Below are positions 35,057 through 42,995 of a stretch of DNA of 64,000 bases, piece by piece. The notes under the pieces were generated by a model, which did no database searches, had not been told where the DNA came from, and saw nothing but the letters and a program-made list of their open reading frames with translations. The stretch is from contig NZ_JAFCJE010000001.1 in the NCBI RefSeq assembly GCF_018131185.1, positions 124,001-188,000 of the forward strand, read 5' to 3'. The translations under genes were made by a program, and so were the position numbers. Position 1 is the stretch's first letter; each line of letters starts with the position of its first letter. The DNA is from Bradyrhizobium diazoefficiens. GTDB lineage: Bacteria > Pseudomonadota > Alphaproteobacteria > Rhizobiales > Xanthobacteraceae.

Positions 35057-36199
35057 ATGATGACTTTCGACCTGATCCTGCGCGGAGGCCGCGTGATTGA
35101 CCCCTCGCAGAAGCTCGATGCCGTGACCGATGTTGCCTTCGCCGGCGGCAAGGTTGCCGCCATCGGCGCCGGACTCAAGGCCGATCCGGGCACGGATGTG
35201 CGCGATGTCTCGAAATACATCGTCACGCCGGGACTGATCGACCTGCACACCCATGTCTATTGGGGCGGCACGTCGCTCGGCATCGATGCCGAGGAGTTCT
35301 GCCGTCTCTCCGGCGTCACGACGGCGGTAGATACCGGCAGCGCCGGCCCCGGCAATTTCGCCGGCTTCCGCAAACATGTGATCGAGCCGAGCCAGGTCCG
35401 CATCCTCGCTTACCTGCACGTCTCGCATGCCGGCATCTTCGGCTTCTCGCACCGGATCATGGTCGGCGAGAGTGAGGAGTTGCGGCTGATGAATCCGATC
35501 GAGGCGGCCGAGGTGGCCGATGCCAACCGCGACCTCATCGTCGGCATCAAGGTGCGCGTCGGGCTGCATTCTTCGGGGACATCAGGGACCGTCCCGCTCG
35601 ACATCGCGCTGCAGGTTGCCGACGAGGTCGGCATGCCCTTGATGGCGCATATCGACCATCCGCCGCCGAGCTATGAGGAGGTGCTGGCACGCCTGCGTCC
35701 CGGCGACGTGCTCACCCACGCGTTCCGCCCGTTCCCCAACACGCCGGCGACCGCGCAAGGCACGGTAAAGAAGGCGGTGCTGGATGCACGCGAGCGCGGC
35801 GTGCTGTTCGACATCGGCCACGGCAAGGGTTCGTTCGCGTTCAAGACCGCCCGCGCGATGCTCGCCAACGGTTTCTATCCGGATACGATCTCTTCGGACA
35901 TCCACCAACTCTGCATCGACGGTCCCGCCTATGACCAGGTGACGACGATGTCGAAATTCCTATGCATGGGCATGGAGCTGTCGGATGTGATCGCGGCGTC
36001 CACCGTCAATGCCGCCATGGCGCTGCGGCGCCCCGAGCTCGGCAGCCTCAAGCCGGGCAGCGTCGGCGACGCCACGCTGATCTCCGTGAGGCAAGGCCAG
36101 TTCGATTACGAGGACGTCGTCGGAGAGCACCTGATCGGCGACCGCAAGATCGTCTCCGAAGGTGTCGTCATCGGCGGCCGCTGGTGGCATCCGAATTGA
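35057..36199 (+). CDS. Amidohydrolase/deacetylase-family metallohydrolase
   Basis: 380 aa, a TIM-barrel amidohydrolase. The first metal pair is in GLIDLHTHVYWG, a probable carboxylated lysine in VGIKVRV, further His ligands in LMAHIDHPP and VLTHAF, and the catalytic Asp in SSDIHQLC. The dihydroorotase/N-acyl-amino-acid deacetylase branch is the closest match by pattern. A second in-frame ATG lies one codon in. The substrate is unknown; the neighbouring aldehyde dehydrogenase and TctC remnant hint at a lost transport-plus-catabolism unit. Confidence 0.84.
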   Translation: MMTFDLILRGGRVIDPSQKLDAVTDVAFAGGKVAAIGAGLKADPGTDVRDVSKYIVTPGLIDLHTHVYWGGTSLGIDAEEFCRLSGVTTAVDTGSAGPGNFAGFRKHVIEPSQVRILAYLHVSHAGIFGFSHRIMVGESEELRLMNPIEAAEVADANRDLIVGIKVRVGLHSSGTSGTVPLDIALQVADEVGMPLMAHIDHPPPSYEEVLARLRPGDVLTHAFRPFPNTPATAQGTVKKAVLDARERGVLFDIGHGKGSFAFKTARAMLANGFYPDTISSDIHQLCIDGPAYDQVTTMSKFLCMGMELSDVIAASTVNAAMALRRPELGSLKPGSVGDATLISVRQGQFDYEDVVGEHLIGDRKIVSEGVVIGGRWWHPN

Positions 36200-36241
36200 G
36201 TGGCGCTCAGGAATCGTGAGCGCCATCGCGGCACGCTTCGG

Positions 36242-36967
36242 TCAGTCGCGTCCCGCCTCCATGATCGCCTTGGCGAGCCGCGCCGGCTCGGAGAAGCACA
36301 ATTCATGGCTTCCTGCCACCTGCACCAGGCGGAACAGGCCGAGCTTCTCCGACAGGCGCGGATGCCAGCCATAGCTGTGAGGCAGCGCGGTGTCCTCGGT
36401 GCAGTTGATGTAGGATTTGGCCAGCTGCATCTCGGCCGGATTGGACTTGAGGGTGATCTTGTCGGTGAAGGTCGCCAGCGGATGGGGATTGAGGACGTCG
36501 TAAGCCTTCTGCGCAGTCTCCAGATCCGCATCGTTGATGAAGGCCTCGCGCCAGATCGGGAACGGCAAGACCACCGAGCCGTCGCCGCGCTCGGCGGCGA
36601 TGGCGTCGAACAGCCCGACATAGTGCGGCGGCACCATGTCGTTGAGGCATTCGCCATTGTTGGGCACGAAGGCGTTCCAGTAGACCAGGCGGCGGATGCG
36701 CTCCGGCGCGAGGTCGGCAACGCCCGTAATGATCATGCCGCCATAGGAATGGCCGAGCAGGACGACGTCCGTGAGATCGTTCTCGGCGAGGTAATCGGCG
36801 ATCGACTGGATTGCTTCCTTCAACCCCGTCGTCTTGGCGTCACTAGGGCGGTTGCCCTTGATCGTCGGCAGGTAGACCTGGTGGCCGGCGGCGCGGATGG
36901 GAGCCGCGACAGGCTCAAGTTCGGCACCGGTGTGCCAGGCGCCGTGTACGAGAACGTAGGTTGACAT
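36242..36967 (-). CDS. Alpha/beta hydrolase
   Basis: 241 aa with the strand-turn motif YVLVHGAWHTGAELEPV, the nucleophile elbow GHSYGG and the catalytic His in AGSHELCFSEP. The sequence style resembles plant hydroxynitrile-lyase/salicylate-esterase-like bacterial hydrolases. The ATG at 36967 lies 156 bp from the divergent AraC gene, whose product probably controls it. Confidence 0.86.
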   Translation of the reverse strand: MSTYVLVHGAWHTGAELEPVAAPIRAAGHQVYLPTIKGNRPSDAKTTGLKEAIQSIADYLAENDLTDVVLLGHSYGGMIITGVADLAPERIRRLVYWNAFVPNNGECLNDMVPPHYVGLFDAIAAERGDGSVVLPFPIWREAFINDADLETAQKAYDVLNPHPLATFTDKITLKSNPAEMQLAKSYINCTEDTALPHSYGWHPRLSEKLGLFRLVQVAGSHELCFSEPARLAKAIMEAGRD

Positions 36968-37061
36968 GTTGTGGCTCCTCCGCCGGATGTGGTTAGATCG
37001 GAACGAACTGGATCTTTTGCGGCGCCCGCAAGGCGCAGGGGACAATCTTGTTGGCGAAGTG

Positions 37062-37124
37062 TGAACCGGCCGGCCATTTGCCGCTTGGCTGGAAATGAAC
37101 CGGACTGGTCTCGGAGTGAACCGA
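37062..37124. promoter_or_regulatory. Three TGAACCGG direct repeats before the AraC-type gene
   Basis: TGAACCGG at 37062-37069 and 37096-37103, then TGAACCGA at 37117-37124. The last two are 21 bp apart, two helical turns, as AraC-family proteins often require. They lie in the divergent hydrolase/AraC region and the last abuts the AraC start codon. Confidence 0.45.
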
Positions 37125-38104
37125 TGCAGCAGATCGAGCGCGCCGTTCCGTCACGCCAATCGGCCTGGAATACCGCGGGCGTGCGGCCGGACGAGCAGTT
37201 CGCCTATTATCGCGAGGCGATCTGCCAGGCCTTCATGAACCTGACGCCGGAGCCGGCGGCCGCAACGGGCTTTCCGGCCAGTGTCGAGCACGTCCGGCTC
37301 GGCGATGCCGCGATCAACCGCGTCAGCTTTCCCGAACATGTGGTGCGGCGTTCCGCGGCCGACATCGCGGCATCCAATCGCAGTTGCTTCTACCTCAATC
37401 TGAAGCTGGCCGGCCGCTGTCGCATTAAGCAGGGGGACCGTGAGATCAGCCTGTCACCCGGCCAGGTTGGAATCTTCGACAGCGACCGGCAGTTTGCGCT
37501 CCTGCATGATCGTGGTCCGCAACTGCGCGTTGCCTCGTTCTGGGTGCCGACAGAGACTTTGCGCGAACGGCTGCCGGCTTCGTTCGACGTCGCTGCGGCG
37601 CGCGTCTCTGATGATCCCTTCGTCGGCCATCTCATCGTCGAGACCGCGCGCACGCTCAGCGGCGGCGCGATGCGGATGAGCGAGGACGAGGGCGTGCGGC
37701 TGTTCCGGGCGTTGATCGAGCTGGTCGCCGTGAGCCTGTCGCGGCGGAGCCGGGCGGGCGCTGCGGAGTCCGAGAGTCTTGCCGACGCAACCGCGCTGGC
37801 GCTGAAGCGTGCCATTCATCGGCGGCTCCGCGAGCCTGGACTTGTGGTCGCCGATGTCGCCGACGCCGTCGGCATCAGCGAGCGGTACGTGCACAAATTG
37901 CTGGCACGATCGGGCTCTAGCTTCACCGATTACGTCATCGACCATCGGCTCGATGGAATCGCCAGGGATCTCGGCGATCCCGCGATGGCGGATCGTGCCA
38001 TCGGCGCCATCGCGTTCGACTGGGGCTTTTCGGACCTCTCCCACTTCAGCCGGCGCTTCAAGCAGCGCTTCGGCTGCCGGCCGCGCGACTGGCGTGCGCG
38101 ATGA
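37124..38104 (+). CDS. AraC-family transcriptional regulator
   Basis: 326 aa. The N-terminal half is an effector-sensing AraC-binding-like-domain region (about 50-185, with LKLAGRCRIKQGDREISLSPGQVGIFDSD). The C-terminal part holds two helix-turn-helix motifs, VVADVADAVGISERYVHKLLARSGSSF and GAIAFDWGFSDLSHFSRRFKQRFGCRPRDWR. The ATG at 37124 is chosen. It is divergent from the alpha/beta hydrolase gene. Confidence 0.89.
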   Translation: MQQIERAVPSRQSAWNTAGVRPDEQFAYYREAICQAFMNLTPEPAAATGFPASVEHVRLGDAAINRVSFPEHVVRRSAADIAASNRSCFYLNLKLAGRCRIKQGDREISLSPGQVGIFDSDRQFALLHDRGPQLRVASFWVPTETLRERLPASFDVAAARVSDDPFVGHLIVETARTLSGGAMRMSEDEGVRLFRALIELVAVSLSRRSRAGAAESESLADATALALKRAIHRRLREPGLVVADVADAVGISERYVHKLLARSGSSFTDYVIDHRLDGIARDLGDPAMADRAIGAIAFDWGFSDLSHFSRRFKQRFGCRPRDWRAR

Positions 38105-38105
38105 T

Positions 38106-39272
38106 TTACAGCGACCTCGCGATCAGCAGCTTCATGATCTCGTTGGTGCCACCATAGATCTTCTGGATGCGGGAATCGATGAAGATGCGCGAGATCGGGT
38201 ATTCCTGCATGTAGCCGTAGCCGCCGAACAGCTGAAGGCATTCGTCGGCGGTCTCGACCTGCTTCTCCGAGCACCAGTATTTCGCCATCGACGCCGTGAC
38301 GGTGTCGAGGTCGCCTGCGACCAGCCGCTCGATGCACCAGTCCACGAAGACGCGCGCGATCATTGCCTCGGTCTTGCGCTCGGCGAGCTTGAAGGCGGTG
38401 TTCTGGAAGTCCATCAGCGGCTTGCCGAACGCCTTCCGCTCCTTGGTGTACTCGGTGGTGAGCTTGACCGCGCGCTCCATCGCGGCGACGGCACCGACCG
38501 CGAGCGCGAGGCGCTCCTGCGGCAATTGCTGCATCAGCTGGACAAAACCCTGGCCCTCCTCCTTGCCGAGCAGGTTCTCGGGCGGGACCGTGACGTTGTC
38601 GAAGAACAGCTCCGACGTGTCGGAGGCGTGCAGGCCGATCTTGTCGAGGTTGCGCCCGCGCTTGTATCCATCCGCACCTGCGGTCTCGACCACGATCAGC
38701 GAGATGCCTTTCGCCCCGGCATCGCCGGTGCGCGCGACCACGATCACGAGATCGGCGGCCTGGCCGTTGGTGATGAACGTCTTCTGGCCGTTGATGACGT
38801 AGGAATTGCCCTGCTTCTTCGCCGTGGTCTTGACGGCCTGGAGGTCCGAGCCGGTGCCGGGCTCGGTCATGGCGATGGCGCCGACCATCTCGCCCGAGGC
38901 CATCTTCGGCAGCCAGCGCTTCTTCTGCTCCTCCGAGCCGTAATTGAGGATGTAGTGGGCGACGATGGCGCTGTGCACGGAGACCCCGGTCGTCAGCTCC
39001 GGCACGGTGCTTTCGAGGTCGTCGAGCACCGCGGCGTCATACGCGAAGGTCGCGCCGAGGCCGCCATATTCCTCGGGCACGCTGGCCAGCAGCGCGCCCA
39101 TCTCGCCGAGCCCGCGCCAGGCAAAGCGGTCGACCATCTTCTGCTCGCGCCATTTTTCGGCATGCGGCGCGAGATCCTTGGCGAGATATTTCCGGAACTG
39201 GTCGCGAAACGTGTCCAGCTCTTCGGTCATCCATGACGATCGATAATGCATCGGGGCCTCGTTCTCAGACAA
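38106..39272 (-). CDS. Acyl-CoA dehydrogenase
   Basis: 388 aa, full length. FAD/substrate motifs are GAIAMTEPGTGSDLQAVKT and NGQKTFITNGQ. The end, IYGGTNEIMKLLIARSL, carries the usual catalytic-position motif. Its start overlaps the SDR stop by 8 bp, so it is the last gene of a minus-strand beta-oxidation unit (thiolase, two MaoC proteins, SDR, dehydrogenase). The chain-length or substrate class cannot be stated. Confidence 0.92.
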   Translation of the reverse strand: MSENEAPMHYRSSWMTEELDTFRDQFRKYLAKDLAPHAEKWREQKMVDRFAWRGLGEMGALLASVPEEYGGLGATFAYDAAVLDDLESTVPELTTGVSVHSAIVAHYILNYGSEEQKKRWLPKMASGEMVGAIAMTEPGTGSDLQAVKTTAKKQGNSYVINGQKTFITNGQAADLVIVVARTGDAGAKGISLIVVETAGADGYKRGRNLDKIGLHASDTSELFFDNVTVPPENLLGKEEGQGFVQLMQQLPQERLALAVGAVAAMERAVKLTTEYTKERKAFGKPLMDFQNTAFKLAERKTEAMIARVFVDWCIERLVAGDLDTVTASMAKYWCSEKQVETADECLQLFGGYGYMQEYPISRIFIDSRIQKIYGGTNEIMKLLIARSL

Positions 39273-40092
39273 TCAGGCCGCCGCCGGCGACGACCACCTG
39301 GCCGCTGATATAGTTGGATTCCGGACTACAGAACAGATAGACCGCGTCGGCCGCCTCTTCCGGCGTGCCGCCGCGGCCGAGCGGGATCATGCGCGACATG
39401 GCATCCAGCATGCCGGGCTGCACGCCCACCTTGATGTCGCGGCCGGCGACATCGATGGTCTTCTGCTGGGCCTCGATCGGCTGGGTCAGACGGGTGTTGA
39501 TGAGCCCGAAGGCGACGCAATTGACGTTGACCTTGTAGCGGCCCCACTCCTTGCACATGGTCCGGGTCAACCCGATCAGCGAGGCCTTGGCCGAGGAATA
39601 GCTGGCCTGTCCGGCATTGCCGTAGAGGCCGGCGATCGAGGAGATGTTCACGACCTTGCGGAACACCTCGCGGCCTTCCTCGGCTTCCTTCCTGGCGAAG
39701 ACCCGGATCGGCTCGGCCGCCGCGCGCAGAAGCCGGAACGGGGCGACGAGATGGACGTCGAGCATGGCCTGGAACTGCTCGTCCGTCATCTTCTGGATGG
39801 TGGAGTCCCAGGTGTAGCCGGCATTGTTGACGATGATGTCGAGCCCGCCGAACTTGTCCAGTGCGGCGCCGACAAAGCGGTCGGCGAAACCCGCTTCCGA
39901 GACGCTGCCGTTCACGGCGACGGCGTCGGCGCCGAGCGCCTTGATCTCTGCGACCACGGCATCGCCAGGCTCGGCATCGAGGTCATTGACGACGACCCTG
40001 GCGCCCTCGCGCGCGAGCTTGAGTGCGATCGCGCGCCCGATGCCGCGGCCCGAGCCGGTGACGAGCGCGACTTTTCCCTGCAGTTTTGCCAT
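39265..40092 (-). CDS. Short-chain dehydrogenase/reductase, FabG-like
   Basis: 275 aa. The NAD(P) motif is TGSGRGIG, with NNAGYTWDSTIQ, the catalytic Ser in NISSIAGLYGNAG and YSSAKAS giving Tyr and Lys. It resembles the 3-oxoacyl and (R)-3-hydroxyacyl dehydrogenases of the 17-beta-HSD4 kind, consistent with the adjacent MaoC hydratase pair acting on (R)-hydroxyacyl-CoA. Confidence 0.9.
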   Translation of the reverse strand: MAKLQGKVALVTGSGRGIGRAIALKLAREGARVVVNDLDAEPGDAVVAEIKALGADAVAVNGSVSEAGFADRFVGAALDKFGGLDIIVNNAGYTWDSTIQKMTDEQFQAMLDVHLVAPFRLLRAAAEPIRVFARKEAEEGREVFRKVVNISSIAGLYGNAGQASYSSAKASLIGLTRTMCKEWGRYKVNVNCVAFGLINTRLTQPIEAQQKTIDVAGRDIKVGVQPGMLDAMSRMIPLGRGGTPEEAADAVYLFCSPESNYISGQVVVAGGGLIV

Positions 40093-40113
40093 CTGAATGA
40101 ATCCTCTTTGCTG

Positions 40114-40524
40114 TCAGAGCGCGATGACGGCGCTGCCTTCGAGCTTGACCTCGCCGCGATCGTCTCTGGTGGTGAGCGCCAGCCTCGCGCGGCGCTCGCC
40201 AGCCTCGGCGAAGAGCTCCGTCACGGTGCCTTCGCATGTCAGCTCGGCGCCGAGCTGGGTGATGGCGACGAACCGGGTCGCAAAACCGCGGAGCTTCGAT
40301 GGCGGCACCGCATCCGTGAGCGCCTGCCCGAGACAGGCCATCACCAGCATGCCGTGGGCGAACACGTCGGGAAATCCGGCCGACTTGGCGAAGTCGATGT
40401 CGACGTGGATCGGATTATGGTCGCCCGATGCACCGCAGTAGAGCGCGAGCGTGTGGCGGGTGATCGGCGGAAAGACCTTATGGACGATGCGGTCGCCGGC
40501 CTTGATGTCTGCGGATGCCGTCAT
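40114..40524 (-). CDS. MaoC-family (R)-specific enoyl-CoA hydratase subunit
   Basis: 136-aa hotdog-fold protein with the hydratase-2 motif SGDHNPIHVDIDFAKSAGFPDVFAHGM, where Asp and His are the catalytic dyad. Its start overlaps the stop of a second MaoC-like gene. Paired small MaoC chains form heteromeric hydratases in steroid side-chain degradation (ChsH1/ChsH2). Confidence 0.88.
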   Translation of the reverse strand: MTASADIKAGDRIVHKVFPPITRHTLALYCGASGDHNPIHVDIDFAKSAGFPDVFAHGMLVMACLGQALTDAVPPSKLRGFATRFVAITQLGAELTCEGTVTELFAEAGERRARLALTTRDDRGEVKLEGSAVIAL

Positions 40525-40976
40525 GACGCAACCTCGTTGCGGACCACGATGGTGCGCCCGGTATCAGCGACATGCACGCCGTCCTGGTTGGTCACCTCGC
40601 ATTGGATGCCGATTAGCGTCATCGCGCCGCCCTTCTTATTCGTCACGCTGGTTACGCGCGGCCGAAACGTCAGGGTGTCGCCGACCAGAACCGGCGCGTG
40701 ATAGACGAAGCTCTGCTCGCCATGCAGCACGCGGGCGAGGTCGATGCCGAGCGCGGTGAGCATTTCGAAGGGGTCGTCGACGTCCATCATCTCCAGGCAG
40801 AACAAATAGGTCGGCGGCACCGGCACGCCGGTGAATCCGGCCGCCCGCGCCGCATCTGCGTCGCGGTAGACCTTGTTCTGCTCACCCAGCGTATTCAGGA
40901 AGTAGCGAAGACGACCCGGCTCCACGCAGGCGGTGACGGGCGTGAAGCAGTGCCCTACGGCGGACTGATCGACCAT
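40521..40976 (-). CDS. MaoC-like N-terminal-type hydratase subunit (FAS1-like dehydratase)
   Basis: 151-aa hotdog-fold protein from the ATG at 40976, opening VGHCFTPVTACVEPGRLRYFLNTLGEQNKVY with VPPTYLFCLEM. It lacks the Asp-His catalytic motif of its neighbour, so it probably provides the substrate-binding half of a heteromeric hydratase. A longer reading from 41114 would overlap the thiolase gene. Confidence 0.82.
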   Translation of the reverse strand: MVDQSAVGHCFTPVTACVEPGRLRYFLNTLGEQNKVYRDADAARAAGFTGVPVPPTYLFCLEMMDVDDPFEMLTALGIDLARVLHGEQSFVYHAPVLVGDTLTFRPRVTSVTNKKGGAMTLIGIQCEVTNQDGVHVADTGRTIVVRNEVAS

Positions 40977-40984
40977 GACGGAAA

Positions 40985-42166
40985 TCAGTGCCGCTGATAG
41001 AGGGTGACGACGCAGGCGCCGCCAAGGCCCAGATTGTGCTGGAGCGCGATTTTCGCCCCCTCGACTTGCGTGGGGCCTGCGGTGCCACGCAATTGCCGCG
41101 TCAGCTCGTAGCACTGTGCAAGCCCGGTGGCGCCGAGCGGATGTCCCTTCGACAGCAAACCTCCGGACGGATTGGTCACGATCCGGCCGCCATAGGTGTT
41201 GTCGCCGTCATTGATGAACTTGCCGGCTTCTCCCTCGCCGCAGAGCCCGAGGGCCTCGTAGGTGATGAGCTCGTTGTGTGCGAAGCAGTCGTGCAGCTCG
41301 ACGACGTCGAGATCGCGAGGGCCGATGCCGGCGCTTTCATAAACCTGGCCTGCCGCCTCCTTGGCCATGTCGTAGCCGACCAGTTGCATCATGTCGCCGG
41401 CCTTGAAGGTCGAGGGCGTGTCGGTGGTCATGGCCTGAGCCGCGATGCGCACCTGCTTGCCGATGCCATGCTTGTCCGCAAATCGCTCGGACACCAGCAC
41501 GGCGGCGGCGCCGCCGCAGGTCGGCGGACACGCCATCAGGCGCGTCATCACGCCCGGCCAGATCACCTGGTCGTTCATCACGTCATCCGCCGTGATTTCC
41601 TTGCGGAAGAGGGCGAGCGGATTGTTCTTGGCATGACGGCTCGCCTTGGCGCGCACCTTCGCGAAGGCGTCGAGCGGGGTGCCGAATTTCTTCATGTGGC
41701 TGAGCCCGGCGCCGCCGAAATAGCGCAGCGCCAGCGGGATGCCGGGAGCGTCGATCAGCTGGTCCGCGGCCGCGTCGAATTCCTCGAAGGCGCTCGGGCG
41801 ATCGGTATAGACGCTGCCGAGGGCGCCCGGTTTCATCTGCTCGAAGCCGACCGCCAGCACGCAATCGAGCGCGCCGCTCGCGATCATCTGCCGCGCCAGG
41901 AACAGCGCGGTCGAGCCGGTCGAGCAATTGTTGTTGACGTTGACGATGGGGATGCCGGTCATTCCGACATGGTAGAGCGCGCGCTGCCCGCAGGTGGAAT
42001 CGCCGTAGACGTATCCGACATAGGCCTGCTGGACCGTCTCGTAGCCGAGGCCTGCGTCGGCGAGTGCGAGCCTGGCCGCTTCCGTCCCCATCTCGTGATA
42101 GGACGCGCTGGCGCCCGGCTTGGCGAAGGGGATCATGCCGACCCCTGCGACGATGACGTCAGACAT
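40985..42166 (-). CDS. SCP-2-type thiolase
   Basis: 393 aa. The nucleophilic Cys is in VNNNCSTGSTALF, followed by VELHDCFAHNELITYEALGLCGEGEAGK and NPSGGLLSKGHPLGATGLAQ. This is the sterol-carrier-protein-X/lipid-transfer thiolase branch rather than FadA. It is the first gene of the minus-strand beta-oxidation unit, and its promoter lies next to the TetR palindrome. Confidence 0.9.
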   Translation of the reverse strand: MSDVIVAGVGMIPFAKPGASASYHEMGTEAARLALADAGLGYETVQQAYVGYVYGDSTCGQRALYHVGMTGIPIVNVNNNCSTGSTALFLARQMIASGALDCVLAVGFEQMKPGALGSVYTDRPSAFEEFDAAADQLIDAPGIPLALRYFGGAGLSHMKKFGTPLDAFAKVRAKASRHAKNNPLALFRKEITADDVMNDQVIWPGVMTRLMACPPTCGGAAAVLVSERFADKHGIGKQVRIAAQAMTTDTPSTFKAGDMMQLVGYDMAKEAAGQVYESAGIGPRDLDVVELHDCFAHNELITYEALGLCGEGEAGKFINDGDNTYGGRIVTNPSGGLLSKGHPLGATGLAQCYELTRQLRGTAGPTQVEGAKIALQHNLGLGGACVVTLYQRH

Positions 42167-42190
42167 CGCTTCCTCCGAATAAATTACCCA

Positions 42191-42219
42191 TTGGACTTTT
42201 TCTTACCCATGGGTAACAT
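42191..42219 (+). promoter_or_regulatory. Promoter of the TetR-ligase unit
   Basis: -35 TTGGAC at 42191-42196 and -10 TAACAT at 42214-42219 with a 17-bp spacer. The predicted transcript start, about 42226, lies next to the TetR ATG at 42228. The message would be almost leaderless unless translation begins at 42255. Confidence 0.55.
42203..42216. promoter_or_regulatory. 14-bp palindromic operator candidate for TetR
   Basis: The perfect palindrome TTACCCATGGGTAA overlaps the spacer and -10 of the TetR promoter, where binding would block transcription. A half-site, ATTACCCAT, recurs 19 bp upstream at 42183-42191. Both lie in the 61-bp gap between the thiolase and TetR genes. Confidence 0.7.
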
Positions 42220-42227
42220 ATCGCCCG

Positions 42228-42995
42228 ATGCCCACCAGAGTCAACCGATCGAGCATGGCTTCAGCGCCGTCCATTCCGCCGCCCTCGCCGGCGCCTTCTC
42301 CCTGGCTGCCGTTCGAGAGCCGGCGCCGCGCCCGCGACGAAAAGCGCGAGGCGGTGCTGCGCGCCGCCGTGCAGCTTTTCCTGGAGCAGGGCTATCATCG
42401 CGTGACCCTGAACGAGGTCGCCGATCGGCTGAACATCACCAAGCCCGCGCTGTACAATTACTTCCGCGGCAAGGACGAAATCCTGTTCGAATGCTGGTCG
42501 ATGGGTGCCGAGCTTGTCGACAGCGTGATCACGGAGATCAACGCCGGCGGTGGTTCGGGCCTCGCCAAGCTGCGCAAGCTGGTGCACGCCTATGCCGGGC
42601 TGATGGCGACCGATTTCGGCGCGAGCCTCGTGCGTTTCGACCTGCGCGACCTGACCGAGCGGAATGCCGGTGTCGCGCGCGCCGCCAAGAAGCGGATTGA
42701 CGTCACCTTCCGCAAGTACATCTCCGGCGGCATCGACGACGGCTCGATCAGGCCTTGCGACCCCAAGCTTGCGGCGTTCGCGATCGCGGGCTCGCTCAAC
42801 TGGATCGGCCACTGGTATCGCCGTGACGGCGAGCTGTCGCCGACCGAAATCGCCGACGAGTTCACGGTTCGGCTGACCGAAGGTCTGGCGACCGCAGGCA
42901 GGCAGCACATGACAAAGAAGACGCCGAGGGCGCCGCAACGGCGCAACTCAGGACGCGCAACACCAGGGAAGAAGCGTACAGGAGGACCGCGATGA
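42228..42995 (+). CDS. TetR-family transcriptional regulator
   Basis: 255 aa from the ATG at 42228, or 246 aa from 42255; the sequence does not decide. The helix-turn-helix is REAVLRAAVQLFLEQGYHRVTLNEVADRLNITKPALYNYFRGKDEIL. The effector-binding domain has no close signature; a CoA thioester ligand is plausible, as for other TetR proteins in beta-oxidation clusters. A basic C-terminal tail is present. Its stop overlaps the ligase start. Confidence 0.9.
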   Translation: MPTRVNRSSMASAPSIPPPSPAPSPWLPFESRRRARDEKREAVLRAAVQLFLEQGYHRVTLNEVADRLNITKPALYNYFRGKDEILFECWSMGAELVDSVITEINAGGGSGLAKLRKLVHAYAGLMATDFGASLVRFDLRDLTERNAGVARAAKKRIDVTFRKYISGGIDDGSIRPCDPKLAAFAIAGSLNWIGHWYRRDGELSPTEIADEFTVRLTEGLATAGRQHMTKKTPRAPQRRNSGRATPGKKRTGGPR

